Assembly: GCA_949825045.1 (NCBI GenBank)
Contig: OX463808.1
Coordinates: 32,549,674-32,613,673 of the forward strand
Source: Argyresthia goedartella
Lineage: Eukaryota; Arthropoda; Insecta; Lepidoptera; Argyresthiidae
Length of the DNA: 64,000 nucleotides
Direction of reading: 5' to 3'
The position numbers and the translations under genes are program-made. Position 1 is the stretch's first letter, and every line of letters starts with the position of its first letter. Of the stretch, positions 61,063-64,000 are shown in pieces. Below the pieces are notes generated by a model. The model was given only the letters and a program-made list of their open reading frames with translations. It searched no databases and was not told where the DNA came from.

Positions 61063-63454
61063 TACGTATGTACGTGATCAAAATTATGGAATTCGTTTTC
61101 TCAATAACTACTGGACCGAATCGCTTTGATGACCATATCAATCGATACGCCACGTCATGACTTAGATCTGAAAGGAGTCTAGAAAAAATCGGTCCAGCGG
61201 TTCGTTTTTTATTTGTAAAAAACTGACTTTTTTGAACACGCAACGTTAATTTTGTATGTAATTCCAAGTATTGAGGGGTAGATGTGGGTTTTTGAGGGTG
61301 CTGGTTTCGAATCTTTCATCAGTTTTTTAAAATTCAAAATGGCGGACCCACTATGACGTCATCTTTTTCGTGAAAATTCTTTAAATTCGATAAAATTTAT
61401 TAATTATTGTGTAATGTTAACAAGAGAAGTTGCTTGTACGGTACTTGCTGCCGAACCGATTTTTTATTTCAATGCTAGAGAGTTAGTTAAGTGTCCTGCG
61501 AACTAAGACTGCGAACTCACAAAACAAATACTTTAGTCAAATTACATTATGTCATACAAAATCTGATTAAAAATAATAATAACACAATTGTCATATAAAA
61601 ACGAATTTAAAATAATAATAACTTACTGTAAAACGCTAAAATAATACCCGTCCATTTTCACAATGTTATACAAAATTGTATTAAAAATAATAATAATAAG
61701 TAACTACCTAACTGATTTGCATTCTACAAATTATTCTACTCTAAAATATAATCCTTTTTATAAAAGACGCTGATTTTTATTTTATTTATATGGGACCACC
61801 TCTGAAGTATAACCTACCGATCAAAAAAATAATCATCAAAATCTATTCATAATTGACGGAATCATCGCGTAACAAACATACAAAAAAACACACCCGAATT
61901 GAGAGCCTCCTCCTTTTTGAAGTCGGTTAAAAAGGCCACCGTTTGCACGGCATATTCTACCTGATGGAATGGATAAGCAAAAGGGCGTGCAAACGTGGAC
62001 TTCCGTCTGTTCAGAGCCGGCCGGGGACAAAGAAAAAAGACCAGGGTCTTGGATGTTACTTTGTGTGTGACGTCGCTGTTTCTAGTTCCCACGACTCAGG
62101 GTATCCTAGTGTGGGGCCAGAAGCAATGTCTGTGCCTTTATATAAATGTATGTAATGTAATTAACAACACTTCCAGAACAGCTGATCAATTACTTAGTTG
62201 GAGCAAATTTTTGGCAATCGGCCGAAATCATAGTCATCCAAATCGTCTTTGGCTGGCGCGTCAAACGCCAATAAAAAAGGCACGTGTAAAACGCCTATAC
62301 CAGAATCCTATCTGCTACAAATAAATTCGCAATCCTTTTTTAAAATAGATAAATTCTCATCAAAACGTGTTTCATGAGGTAGTGTAGAAATCGCTATTTT
62401 CCTTTTTATTGTATACCATAAAAATATATGCACGCCTTTAAAATTAATTTCAGGACAAATATTGTATTTTATCGCTAAATATATGTTACCAATATGACCT
62501 AAAAAATCTCTCTTTAGTTTTCAAACAGAAAGTGACCTATACCAACCATTTCGGTTCTGTAAACTTCATGGGGTCCCATGCTGGTGGCTGGTGGCGGCTG
62601 TGCGGGTTGCGGGTTGCGGGGTGAATAAATACAATACAAAACGTCAATTATATATTTCGGATTAAGGTTGGATAATTTAATAAGTAGATAGAACCGTATT
62701 GTGGTAGCAATGTTACTGTTTCAGTAAAACAAAGTTTGATTTTACCCGTTGTGTTTAACCAAAAAGAGTATCTATCCAATACAAAATGTTTAATTATTTT
62801 GATCAGGATATTTTGGAAAGGATTTAAATTTTACCCAATAAAAATACCTAGACCAGACGTAACTAGTGAGACTAAAGCGCTCCTAAAGTAAGTTCATAAC
62901 CAGTGGCTCTATTATCTATCTCTGACATCTATCCCGATCCCTTTCAAATTAATGTTTTAAAGGATATAGAAGGCTCAAGTCCCCCCCCCTCCCACCCCGC
63001 GGGTGCTAACTGCAGGGGCTGCAGGTGGCCGCGACCCGCGCGATTCTAGGAATTACCCGCCGCGCCGGTGCGCCGGACCCGCAAACGAAATTACACGCCG
63101 CGGCGCGGGCATCAAACGCGTCGTGAAATGTGCTTTAATTTTTTACACAAATATCTGCGTTCTAATAGAAGCTGCGGGCCCGCAACCCCGACTGGCGCGG
63201 GTGAAAACCTCTTCGTGAATTCTTAACCCAGGGAGATTTCGCTTTAGGTACTTCACTTGCTAGCCATGTGAAATTTCCGCAAGTCTTTGTAGCAGCACTA
63301 TACGTTTTGTACTGTACTAGTACCATTAGTTGCTCTGTAATCTTATTAAGCAAGTACTCACTCCAGGTGAATCGTCGCCAGCTATCGCCCAGGCTGCCAG
63401 GGCTGCCCCGGTGATGCTCGCCGCGCCGCCGATCAACAGCCGTCTTCGAGACAT
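25684..63454 (-). CDS. Gpo1: mitochondrial FAD-dependent glycerol-3-phosphate dehydrogenase (gene span, 15 exons per transcript)
   Basis: The enzyme sits on the outer face of the inner mitochondrial membrane. It oxidises sn-glycerol 3-phosphate to dihydroxyacetone phosphate and passes electrons through FAD to ubiquinone (the glycerophosphate shuttle, very active in insect flight muscle). Exons joined in phase give 2169 nt including the stop, 722 residues, close to the vertebrate GPD2 length. The order is: basic/hydrophobic N-terminus (1-31); FAD dinucleotide-binding motif [10 protein letters not shown] at about 75; [63 protein letters not shown]; an EF-hand in exon 13; a second EF-hand in exon 14; C-terminus DRSGGGL. 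Exon 14 exists in two alternative versions. Three introns carry tandem copies of the preceding exon's end. Any 5' UTR exons lie to the right of the window. Confidence 0.95.
26160..26350 (-). repeat. tRNA-like SINE-type dispersed repeat, copy 2
   Basis: The reverse complement begins AAGAGCCCTGTGGTCTAGTG, then GTAGCACGCTCGC and GCGAATCCGGTGC, i.e. box A- and box B-like segments. The body is shared with 905-1090 (CTTATCTCATTGGTATAT). Confidence 0.55.
27001..27105. repeat. long imperfect inverted repeat in the last intron
   Basis: Arms 27001-27046 and 27059-27105 pair around GAGCGAGCTGT and CCTCTCT-TTTCTC, with a short loop. The arms begin CCAAG on one side and end CTTGG on the other. It could form a hairpin in the pre-mRNA of the dehydrogenase gene, between exon 14B and exon 15. 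Confidence 0.7.
27408..27506 (-). CDS. Gpo1: G3P dehydrogenase exon 14B (alternative EF-hand 2)
   Basis: This 99-nt exon, phase 0-0, lies between TGTCCACAG and GTTCAT. It encodes [19 protein letters not shown], then [14 protein letters not shown]. The loop [12 protein letters not shown] has Asn at position 3 and Glu at position 12, a canonical calcium-binding layout and closer to the human LHEILNEVD...NGQVELNEFLQ segment than exon 14A. The donor GTTCAT is weak. Confidence 0.88.
28186..28284 (-). CDS. Gpo1: G3P dehydrogenase exon 14A (alternative EF-hand 2)
   Basis: This 99-nt exon, phase 0-0, lies between GTCCATAG and GTAGAA. It encodes [19 protein letters not shown], then [14 protein letters not shown]. 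The EF loop [12 protein letters not shown] has Thr at position 3 and Asp at position 12, which normally lowers calcium affinity. It has the same length, phase and fold as exon 14B, so the two are probably mutually exclusive. Confidence 0.88.
28543..28680 (+). repeat. dispersed MITE-type repeat, partial copy
   Basis: The segment from TTACCTTGATTGTCTTAAAACAAG to GGTAACCCCCTGGAC is shared with 45265-45297 plus 45468-45560, in the same order and orientation. It supports the view that the 45.3-kb element was interrupted by a later insertion. Confidence 0.65.
28965..29153 (-). CDS. Gpo1: G3P dehydrogenase exon 13 (EF-hand 1)
   Basis: This 189-nt exon, phase 0-0, lies between ATTCCAG and GTATAC. 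It encodes [19 protein letters not shown], then [20 protein letters not shown] and [16 protein letters not shown]. The loop [12 protein letters not shown] has Lys at position 5 and Asp at 12, so it is a weak or degenerate EF-hand, as in vertebrate GPD2. Confidence 0.93.
29323..29446 (-). pseudogene. well-preserved copy of the exon 12 3' end (copy 1)
   Basis: The minus strand encodes [19 protein letters not shown], then [10 protein letters not shown], nearly the same as exon 12. It then reads HPRYR, running over a CGAG|GTACCG donor. An upstream AG (GTTATAG|TCCGCC) could serve as acceptor, with an open frame in between. Splicing it in would break the frame into exon 13 unless a different donor is used. 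Its preservation is greater than copy 2. Confidence 0.8.
29503..29625 (-). pseudogene. decayed copy of the exon 12 3' end (copy 2)
   Basis: The minus strand reads as exon 12 from the FLNVQ region to its end, with substitutions ([19 protein letters not shown]). A TGA lies just upstream within the open stretch. The following GTAACAGGT-like end has lost the exact exon 12 donor context. It is about 188 bp from exon 12. Confidence 0.85.
29693..29846 (-). CDS. Gpo1: G3P dehydrogenase exon 12
   Basis: This 154-nt exon lies between ATTCCCCAG and GTACCG. It encodes [20 protein letters not shown], then [20 protein letters not shown] and [11 protein letters not shown]. It ends in phase 0. The part from FLNVQ to the donor is repeated twice in the next intron. 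Confidence 0.93.
30530..35385 (-). repeat. tandem array of exon 11 3' end plus 5' splice site, about 105-110 units of 43/46/47 bp
   Basis: On the minus strand each unit reads GATGCACCCGGAGTTCCCTT, then ATATCGATGCTGAGATCAG, then GTAAGA, GTGAGA or GTAA. Unit lengths are 43 (no extra triplet), 46 (TTCTT/TTCTC spacer) and 47 bp. The unit is the last 42 coding bases of exon 11 plus the start of its intron, and unit 1 is the real exon end. Copies are nearly identical; rare changes include CATCAATATAAG and a one-off CGAACCCGGG. The lengths are not multiples of three, so the array cannot be one open frame. It fills most of intron 11. Confidence 0.97.
35339..35475 (-). CDS. Gpo1: G3P dehydrogenase exon 11 (end of exon is unit 1 of the donor array)
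   Basis: This 137-nt exon encodes [20 protein letters not shown], then [20 protein letters not shown] and DAEI. It ends ATCAG|GTGAGA in phase 2, completed by A of exon 12 to give Arg ([13 protein letters not shown], as in the family). Everything from AAGATGCACCC to the donor is the repeat unit of the 30530-35385 array. Using any later donor would add AGG followed at once by TGA or TAA, so only the first donor gives a full protein. Confidence 0.93.
35626..35747 (-). CDS. Gpo1: G3P dehydrogenase exon 10
   Basis: This 122-nt exon lies between GGTTGCAG and GTTAGA. It encodes [20 protein letters not shown] (first codon shared), then [20 protein letters not shown]. It ends in phase 0. Confidence 0.93.
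35937..36155 (-). pseudogene. decayed copy of the exon 9 3' end (copy A) with following intron
   Basis: The minus strand from 36155 to 36006 is homologous to exon 9: [17 protein letters not shown], then [20 protein letters not shown]. It is still open but lacks several codons before QSLAR. The donor is changed to a GC type (GAGA|GCGAGT). The period from copy A to B to exon 9 is about 219-224 bp. Confidence 0.85.
36156..36453 (-). pseudogene. decayed copy of the exon 9 3' end (copy B) with following intron
   Basis: On the minus strand 36380 to 36228 is clearly derived from exon 9. It reads [13 protein letters not shown], then TAG where exon 9 has CAG (Gln), then [16 protein letters not shown] and AGGKCNTH. 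It ends GCTAGA|GTGAGT with 5 bases lost before the donor. The in-frame stop and the changed GGKWTTYR motif make it non-coding, yet the 5' splice site is intact. The copy starts at the GCGGGCG point inside the exon. Confidence 0.85.
36454..36648 (-). CDS. Gpo1: G3P dehydrogenase exon 9
   Basis: This 195-nt exon encodes [20 protein letters not shown], then [20 protein letters not shown] and [27 protein letters not shown] is a conserved family motif. It ends GAAA|GTGAGT in phase 1. Its 3' two-thirds plus donor is repeated twice downstream (35937-36453) in decayed form. Confidence 0.93.
37528..37721 (-). CDS. Gpo1: G3P dehydrogenase exon 8
   Basis: This 194-nt exon encodes [20 protein letters not shown], then [20 protein letters not shown] and [12 protein letters not shown]. 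The donor is GTTAGT, phase 1. A fragment of the GGTTCCGTAC-type repeat starts about 45 bp upstream of the acceptor. Confidence 0.93.
37765..38465. repeat. broken copy of the GGTTCCGTAC-type repeat
   Basis: It begins AAAACCGGCCAAGTGCGAGT and GAAGGGTACCGT near 37765-37805. It has a GACGGACGGACAGACAGACTTGACG block at about 38443-38470, with unrelated AT-rich sequence between. The ends match those of the 59163-59575 copy. Confidence 0.5.
38781..38955 (-). repeat. tRNA-derived SINE, partial copy
   Basis: It is related to 3041-3236: GCAGGCACATACATGCTTCT, AACATCCAAGACCCAGGGCT, a CCCAGCCGGGATTAGACC head and a GGCGCTACCCCGCAG end. The tRNA-like part is degraded. Confidence 0.6.
39548..39705 (-). CDS. 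Gpo1: G3P dehydrogenase exon 7
   Basis: This 158-nt exon lies between GTGTCCAG and GTTATT. It encodes [20 protein letters not shown], then [19 protein letters not shown] and [12 protein letters not shown]. It contains the conserved INATGPFTD motif. It ends in phase 2. Confidence 0.93.
39706..42524. other. intron 6 segment without coding sequence
   Basis: This AT-rich intron contains a near-duplicate of about 95 bp (40430-40520 and 40530-40605, sharing GAAATATCACTTCC and GAGCATACAAT). It also has a tandem duplication at 41470-41552 (TAAATATATAGTTTAACCTC), a perfect 40-bp palindrome and TAGGTTAGGTTAGG near 42150. No gene is seen. Confidence 0.5.
41598..41637. repeat. perfect 40-bp palindrome
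   Basis: GTAATAAAATTTAAAACCTA is followed immediately by its exact reverse complement with no spacer. Long spacer-free palindromes are usually unstable, so this one may be recent or maintained, or a MITE/telomere-junction relic. Confidence 0.95.
42525..42841 (-). repeat. 3' LTR of the errantivirus-type element
   Basis: It is a copy of 44798-45113 differing by a few bases in an A-rich run. It is preceded, on the minus strand, by the purine-rich tract that would prime plus-strand synthesis. Confidence 0.9.
42864..44705 (-). pseudogene. env: errantivirus-like envelope (env) gene with two frameshifts
   Basis: Three consecutive minus-strand frames together cover one Env-type protein. Frame 1 (44705-44013) has a hydrophobic signal-like segment about 30 residues in, a predicted furin-type site RTKR, and a following glycine-rich fusion-peptide-like start [12 protein letters not shown]. 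Frame 2 (44050-43460) carries the central ectodomain with several cysteines. Frame 3 (43448-42864) carries the C-terminal part with a membrane segment ([15 protein letters not shown]) and a short tail. Frames 1 and 2 overlap at 44013-44050, and frame 2 stops at 43460 just before frame 3. The gene is therefore broken twice as it stands. The layout is that of insect errantivirus/baculovirus F-like envelope proteins. Confidence 0.85.
44798..45113 (-). repeat. 5' LTR of the errantivirus-type element
   Basis: It is the direct repeat of 42525-42841. The primer binding site abuts its lower end (TGGCGCAGCC on the minus strand), which fixes the orientation. Confidence 0.9.
45127..45475. mobile_element. 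hairpin MITE with long terminal inverted repeats, split by a later insertion
   Basis: The left arm (45127-45199; AACGGGCTTTATTTACCTAA, then CCAAGCCTTG and GATCATTTTAGGT) is the inverse of the right arm (45228-45296 continued at 45468-45475). About 28 bp lie between the arms. Removal of 45297-45467 restores the pairing of ACCTAATACC...GGTATTAGGTAAATAAAGCC. Part of the family also occurs at 28543-28680. Confidence 0.75.
45297..45459. mobile_element. hAT-type MITE (163 bp) with 8-bp target duplication
   Basis: The ends CAAGGGCATACCCAGG and CCTGGGTACGCCCATG form 16-bp terminal inverted repeats with two mismatches. The flanks are TAAATAAA on both sides (45289-45296 and 45460-45467). An 8-bp duplication and CA-GGG ends are the hallmark of hAT transposons. 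The interior holds a G run and a C run that can pair with each other. There is no transposase, so it is non-autonomous. Confidence 0.9.
45596..45729 (-). CDS. Gpo1: G3P dehydrogenase exon 6
   Basis: This 134-nt exon encodes [20 protein letters not shown], then [20 protein letters not shown]. The donor GTTAGC is weak, phase 0. The human protein has QHNDARMN here. A nest of mobile elements begins about 120 bp downstream in the intron. Confidence 0.92.
45830..46205. repeat. dispersed repeat with GAGTATTTACTC-type inverted motifs
   Basis: The stretch is built of repeated TATTTACTCG, GGATAAATACTCAT, CGATAAATATCCAAAAGT and CGAGTAAATACTCGG motifs. It ends in GTGCCCATCTCTAAAG, a common end motif of a lepidopteran repeat. 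There are no coding features. Confidence 0.5.
46450..47210 (-). pseudogene. 3' fragment of an RTE-type LINE, broken by an internal tandem repeat
   Basis: On the minus strand, one frame gives ...[20 protein letters not shown], then [18 protein letters not shown] second gives [19 protein letters not shown] and [17 protein letters not shown]. These are the conserved C-terminal blocks of RTE-clade reverse transcriptases. The two frames are separated by four copies of a 29-bp unit (46947-47064), which is not a multiple of three. The 3' UTR-like end contains GCGCAAAGGCCTCTCATCCC. Confidence 0.8.
46947..47064. repeat. 29-bp tandem repeat, 4 copies, inside the LINE fragment
   Basis: The unit AGCTCTTTCATGGACCAATA plus GCTCCTCCA is repeated four times, with the copies identical. 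It lies in LINE coding sequence and destroys the frame. Confidence 0.9.
47490..47960. repeat. dispersed repeat with a 20-bp tandem array (47885-47957)
   Basis: The segment ACCGAGCGACGAATCGTCCAGT...CAACCGATTTTGATGAAA resembles the tail modules of lepidopteran retroposons. It ends in four copies of AATAGACAAATTCCCATTTA. No gene is present. Confidence 0.6.
48279..48762 (-). pseudogene. reverse-transcriptase core fragment of a LINE, duplicated in tandem (2 x 242 bp)
   Basis: The blocks starting CCCTATAAATTACGGTGCTG at 48279 and 48521 are almost identical over 242 bp. On the minus strand each encodes [17 protein letters not shown], containing the catalytic F-ADD motif of LINE reverse transcriptases. 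Downstream sequence of each copy is not open for long. This is a dead fragment. Confidence 0.8.
49223..49274. repeat. inverted repeat, 16-bp perfect arms
   Basis: ACCTCAAAACAAACGT at 49223-49238 is complementary to 49259-49274, with a 20-nt loop. The neighbouring TAATGTATACATT motifs are also self-complementary. It is probably a small MITE. Confidence 0.8.
49425..49570 (+). repeat. tRNA-derived SINE, copy in plus orientation
   Basis: A head with GTGATCGTGGATTCGATCCTCG (box B-like) is followed by CAGGTCTTGGAT, a CGTCGCTGTTTCTGGTTCC block and TATCCTAGTGTAGGGCCAGA. The same body is found at 3041-3236 (inverse) and 62005-62160. Confidence 0.7.
49752..49915 (-). CDS. Gpo1: G3P dehydrogenase exon 5
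   Basis: This 164-nt exon encodes [20 protein letters not shown] (first codon shared), then [20 protein letters not shown] and CGGIVYYDG. It is collinear with human GPD2 around YYDGQHNDAR. The donor is GTGAGT. Confidence 0.93.
50485..50580 (+). repeat. LINE 3'-tail repeat with conserved stem, copy 2
   Basis: GCTGGAAGAAATATCTTG..AAGATAAGCTTGCCTTTG followed by GTGCAATAAA; compare 10511-10620 and 59041-59145. Confidence 0.6.
51077..51201 (-). CDS. Gpo1: G3P dehydrogenase exon 4
   Basis: This 125-nt exon encodes [20 protein letters not shown], then [20 protein letters not shown] and the start of YTWW. The donor GTGAGT is in phase 2. Confidence 0.93.
51516..51613 (-). CDS. Gpo1: G3P dehydrogenase exon 3
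   Basis: This 98-nt exon lies between ATTGCAG and GTACCA. It encodes [20 protein letters not shown], then [12 protein letters not shown]. The [15 protein letters not shown] block is invariant in the family and lines the FAD/substrate site. The position after LVE is Ala where human GPD2 has Arg. Confidence 0.93.
51971..52140 (+). repeat. 5' LTR of the copia element
   Basis: This 170-bp repeat ends CTAAACA and is followed by TGGTAGCAAGGCG, a candidate primer binding site of tRNA-Met type. Confidence 0.9.
52177..56160 (+). pseudogene. gag-pol: copia gag-pol, several frameshifts
   Basis: Gag starts at 52177 ([16 protein letters not shown]) and is interrupted by about 130 bp of unrelated sequence ending in a poly(A) run at 52370-52384. 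The zinc knuckle [14 protein letters not shown] lies in another frame (52892-53104) than its surroundings, so two compensating frameshifts flank it. The frame 52590-54179 then gives the protease motif LLDSGCTDH, the integrase HHCC region and the core HTDVNGP...DDYSK...NGKEY with GTAERFNR. Reverse transcriptase (54687-55037) has [11 protein letters not shown] and TYSPVA, and YVDD is at about 55187. RNase H ([27 protein letters not shown]) closes at 56161. Breaks are near 54176, 54437 and 55037. It is not functional as it stands. Confidence 0.92.
56214..56375 (+). repeat. 3' LTR of the copia element
   Basis: This 162-bp repeat starts TGTTGAGG after a purine-rich tract and ends CTAAACA. It is about 95 percent identical to the 5' LTR by eye. 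Confidence 0.9.
57011..57273. mobile_element. MITE with inverted ends, copy 1
   Basis: The ends ACATCAAAAATACTGATTTG, then CACAGCAAA, and the opposite TTTGCTGTGCAATTATTTTTGATGT are inverted copies. The interior has GGATCAGCAAAAACACTT and CTTCGCTTCCTTCACCCCC, shared with 63710-63935 and, inverted, with 60605-60770. Confidence 0.8.
58151..58322 (-). CDS. Gpo1: G3P dehydrogenase exon 2 (FAD-binding motif)
   Basis: This 172-nt exon lies between TCCCCAG and GTATGA. It encodes [20 protein letters not shown], then [19 protein letters not shown] and [16 protein letters not shown] is the GxGxxG dinucleotide-binding loop for FAD. It ends in phase 1. Confidence 0.93.
59041..59145 (+). repeat. LINE 3'-tail repeat with conserved stem, copy 3
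   Basis: AGCTGGAAGAAATGTCTTTT, TAGAGACGAGCTCGCCTTTG and a tail GTGCAATAAAGTATA. The paired positions ATGTCT...AGACGAG covary relative to the copy at 10511 (ATCTC...GAGATAAG), supporting a retained stem. Confidence 0.6.
59163..59575. repeat. dispersed repeat of the GGTTCCGTAC type, most complete copy
   Basis: It starts TTTTTAGGGTTCCGTACC, with a (CCGT)n/CTGTC block next to it. It ends ACGGAACCCTTCGTGCGCGA, then GACTCGCACTTGACCGG. The two ends are inverted relative to each other around GGTTCCGTA/TACGGAACC. The element is widespread in moths and butterflies; its class is not certain. Confidence 0.7.
60605..60770. mobile_element. MITE with inverted ends, partial copy in opposite orientation
   Basis: GCACAG...ATCAGGGCAAAACATTGCGG, GGTGAAGGGTAAAGGGGGTG and CCTTCGTGTTAGGTTGAACA are the inverse of the middle of 57011-57273. 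One end is missing. Confidence 0.7.
61022..61060. repeat. (TG)n microsatellite
   Basis: About 17 TG dinucleotides, followed by ACGTACGTATGTACG. Flanking sequence resembles the tail of a dispersed retroposon. Confidence 0.9.
61784..61935 (-). repeat. dispersed repeat (family ending CCTCCTTTTTGAAGTCGG), copy 2
   Basis: It matches 6386-6580 from TATGGGACCACCTCTGAAG to TTTTTGAAGTCGGTTAAAAA. Confidence 0.65.
62005..62160 (+). repeat. tRNA-derived SINE, tail-side copy
   Basis: CAGGGTCTTGGATGTTAC, GTGACGTCGCTGTTTCTAGT, GTATCCTAGTGTGGGGCCAG and GTGCCTTTATATAAATGTA match the body of the 3041-3236 element in inverse orientation. The tRNA-like head is lost. Confidence 0.65.
63362..63454 (-). CDS. Gpo1: G3P dehydrogenase exon 1 (start, mitochondrial N-terminus)
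   Basis: This 93-nt coding part encodes [20 protein letters not shown], then [11 protein letters not shown]. An arginine-rich start followed by a small hydrophobic helix fits a mitochondrial targeting/inner-membrane anchor. ATTTTCAG lies just before AGAATG, so a spliced 5' UTR exon upstream is likely. The donor is GTGAGT, phase 0. Confidence 0.8.
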
Positions 63455-63709
63455 TCTCTGAAAATCGTGTAAAATTTGCATTTTTGTTATTGGCCAACAG
63501 TCGTTGCATAAAGGTTAACTAAGGGCATCCGCACATGGGGCGACGCGGCGCGACGCAACTGCGACGAAACTCATATGCCCATATAAATCAGATGTCAGAC
63601 AATTTCCATGCAACTCACAGGGAGTCGCGGTCGCGTCGCAAAGCCCCTTGTACGAATGGCCTTAGCCTTGTGTTAATTTATAAAGTTAAAACATTAAAGC
63701 AATTATTTT

Positions 63710-63935
63710 AGGCTAGTATTTAATCTCACATCAAAAATACTGATTTTCACAGCAAAAAGGGATCAGCAAAAACACTTTTTATGTTTAAAGTATTTTTGTT
63801 GTTCAACCGAATACGAAGGATAAAGGGGGCTTCGCTTCGCTCATCCCCTGTACCCTTCACCTTAGCTACCGCAGTATTTTGCCCTGATATTTGCTGTGAA
63901 AATCAGTATTATTGATGTGCAGTTTAATATTTCCC
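63710..63935. mobile_element. MITE with inverted ends, copy 2
   Basis: CACATCAAAAATACTGATTT, TCACAGCAAA and the opposite TTTGCTGTGAAAATCAGTAT, TATTGATGTG form near-perfect inverted ends of about 29 bp. Interior and flanks (GGCTAGTATTTAAT, GCAGTTTAATATT) match 57011-57273. Confidence 0.85.
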
Positions 63936-64000
63936 ATTATTTTATTCCAGTGAAAAATACCTACAAATCATGAAATTGTGGCCCTACTTCTATCGCTAGC

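Larger units (their letters stand above)
58323..63361. other. intron 1 of the dehydrogenase gene
   Basis: This is a 5-kb intron with no coding sequence of its own. It contains repeats at 59041-59145, 59163-59575, 60605-60770, 61784-61935 and 62005-62160. It also has a tandem pair of a 28-bp unit (TCTTTGACCCTAATCCGTAG type, 59860-59921) and a TG microsatellite. A GC-rich patch at 62570-63210 lies close to exon 1. Confidence 0.6.

Noticed and set aside
62940..63210. GC-rich open frame near 63.0 kb as a separate gene
   Set aside because: There is no recognisable protein on either strand; it more likely reflects GC-rich sequence near the 5' end of the dehydrogenase gene.

Overview
This window is a piece of animal nuclear DNA, almost certainly from a moth or butterfly. 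Genes are split into many short exons with GT/AG introns. Intergenic and intronic DNA is AT-rich and full of repeat types typical of Lepidoptera: repeats with a GGTTCCGTAC-like motif, tRNA-derived SINEs, RTE/CR1-type LINE tails, MITEs, a copia element and an errantivirus relic. Two host genes are recognisable, both on the minus strand; everything else is mobile or repeated DNA.

(1) 16308 down to 3314: the N-terminal 14 coding exons (1892 nt, about 630 residues, phases consistent at every junction) of an Sp1/Sp3/Sp4-type transcription factor (Drosophila Spps is the likely counterpart). It has an SPLALLAATCS Sp box, a glutamine-rich/Ser-Thr-rich activation region and the Buttonhead box RVACTCPNC. 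The three C2H2 zinc fingers must lie beyond the left edge. A 77-bp minisatellite (21 copies) inside a possible inverted-repeat element, a SINE and a LINE 3' fragment occupy 1-3300.

(2) 63454 down to 25684: the complete coding region of the mitochondrial FAD-dependent glycerol-3-phosphate dehydrogenase (Gpo1/GPD2 type). It has 15 exons in any one transcript and 2169 nt including the stop (722 aa; human GPD2 is close to this length). The second EF-hand is encoded by two alternative 99-bp, phase 0-0 exons (28186-28284 and 27408-27506).

The most striking structure is inside this gene. Exons 9, 11 and 12 each have tandem copies of their own 3' end plus 5' splice site, lying in the downstream intron. 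Exon 9 has two decayed copies and exon 12 has two. Exon 11 has about 105-110 copies of a 43/46/47-bp unit over about 4.86 kb (30530-35385), and nearly every unit carries an intact AG|GTAAGA or AG|GTGAGA 5' splice site. I know of no described system like this array of tandem splice donors.

Mobile DNA inside the Gpo1-type gene: an LTR-env-LTR errantivirus relic lacking gag and pol (42525-45113); a hairpin MITE split by an hAT-type MITE with an 8-bp target duplication (45127-45475); RTE and other LINE fragments (46450-48762); a full-length but broken copia element with LTRs (51971-56375); and three copies of a MITE near 57.0, 60.6 and 63.7 kb. The 9-kb spacer between the two genes (16.3-25.7 kb) holds repeats, one hairpin and one orphan exon-like stretch. 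All exon limits were read by eye from splice consensus, phase and protein similarity; no alignment or transcript data were available.
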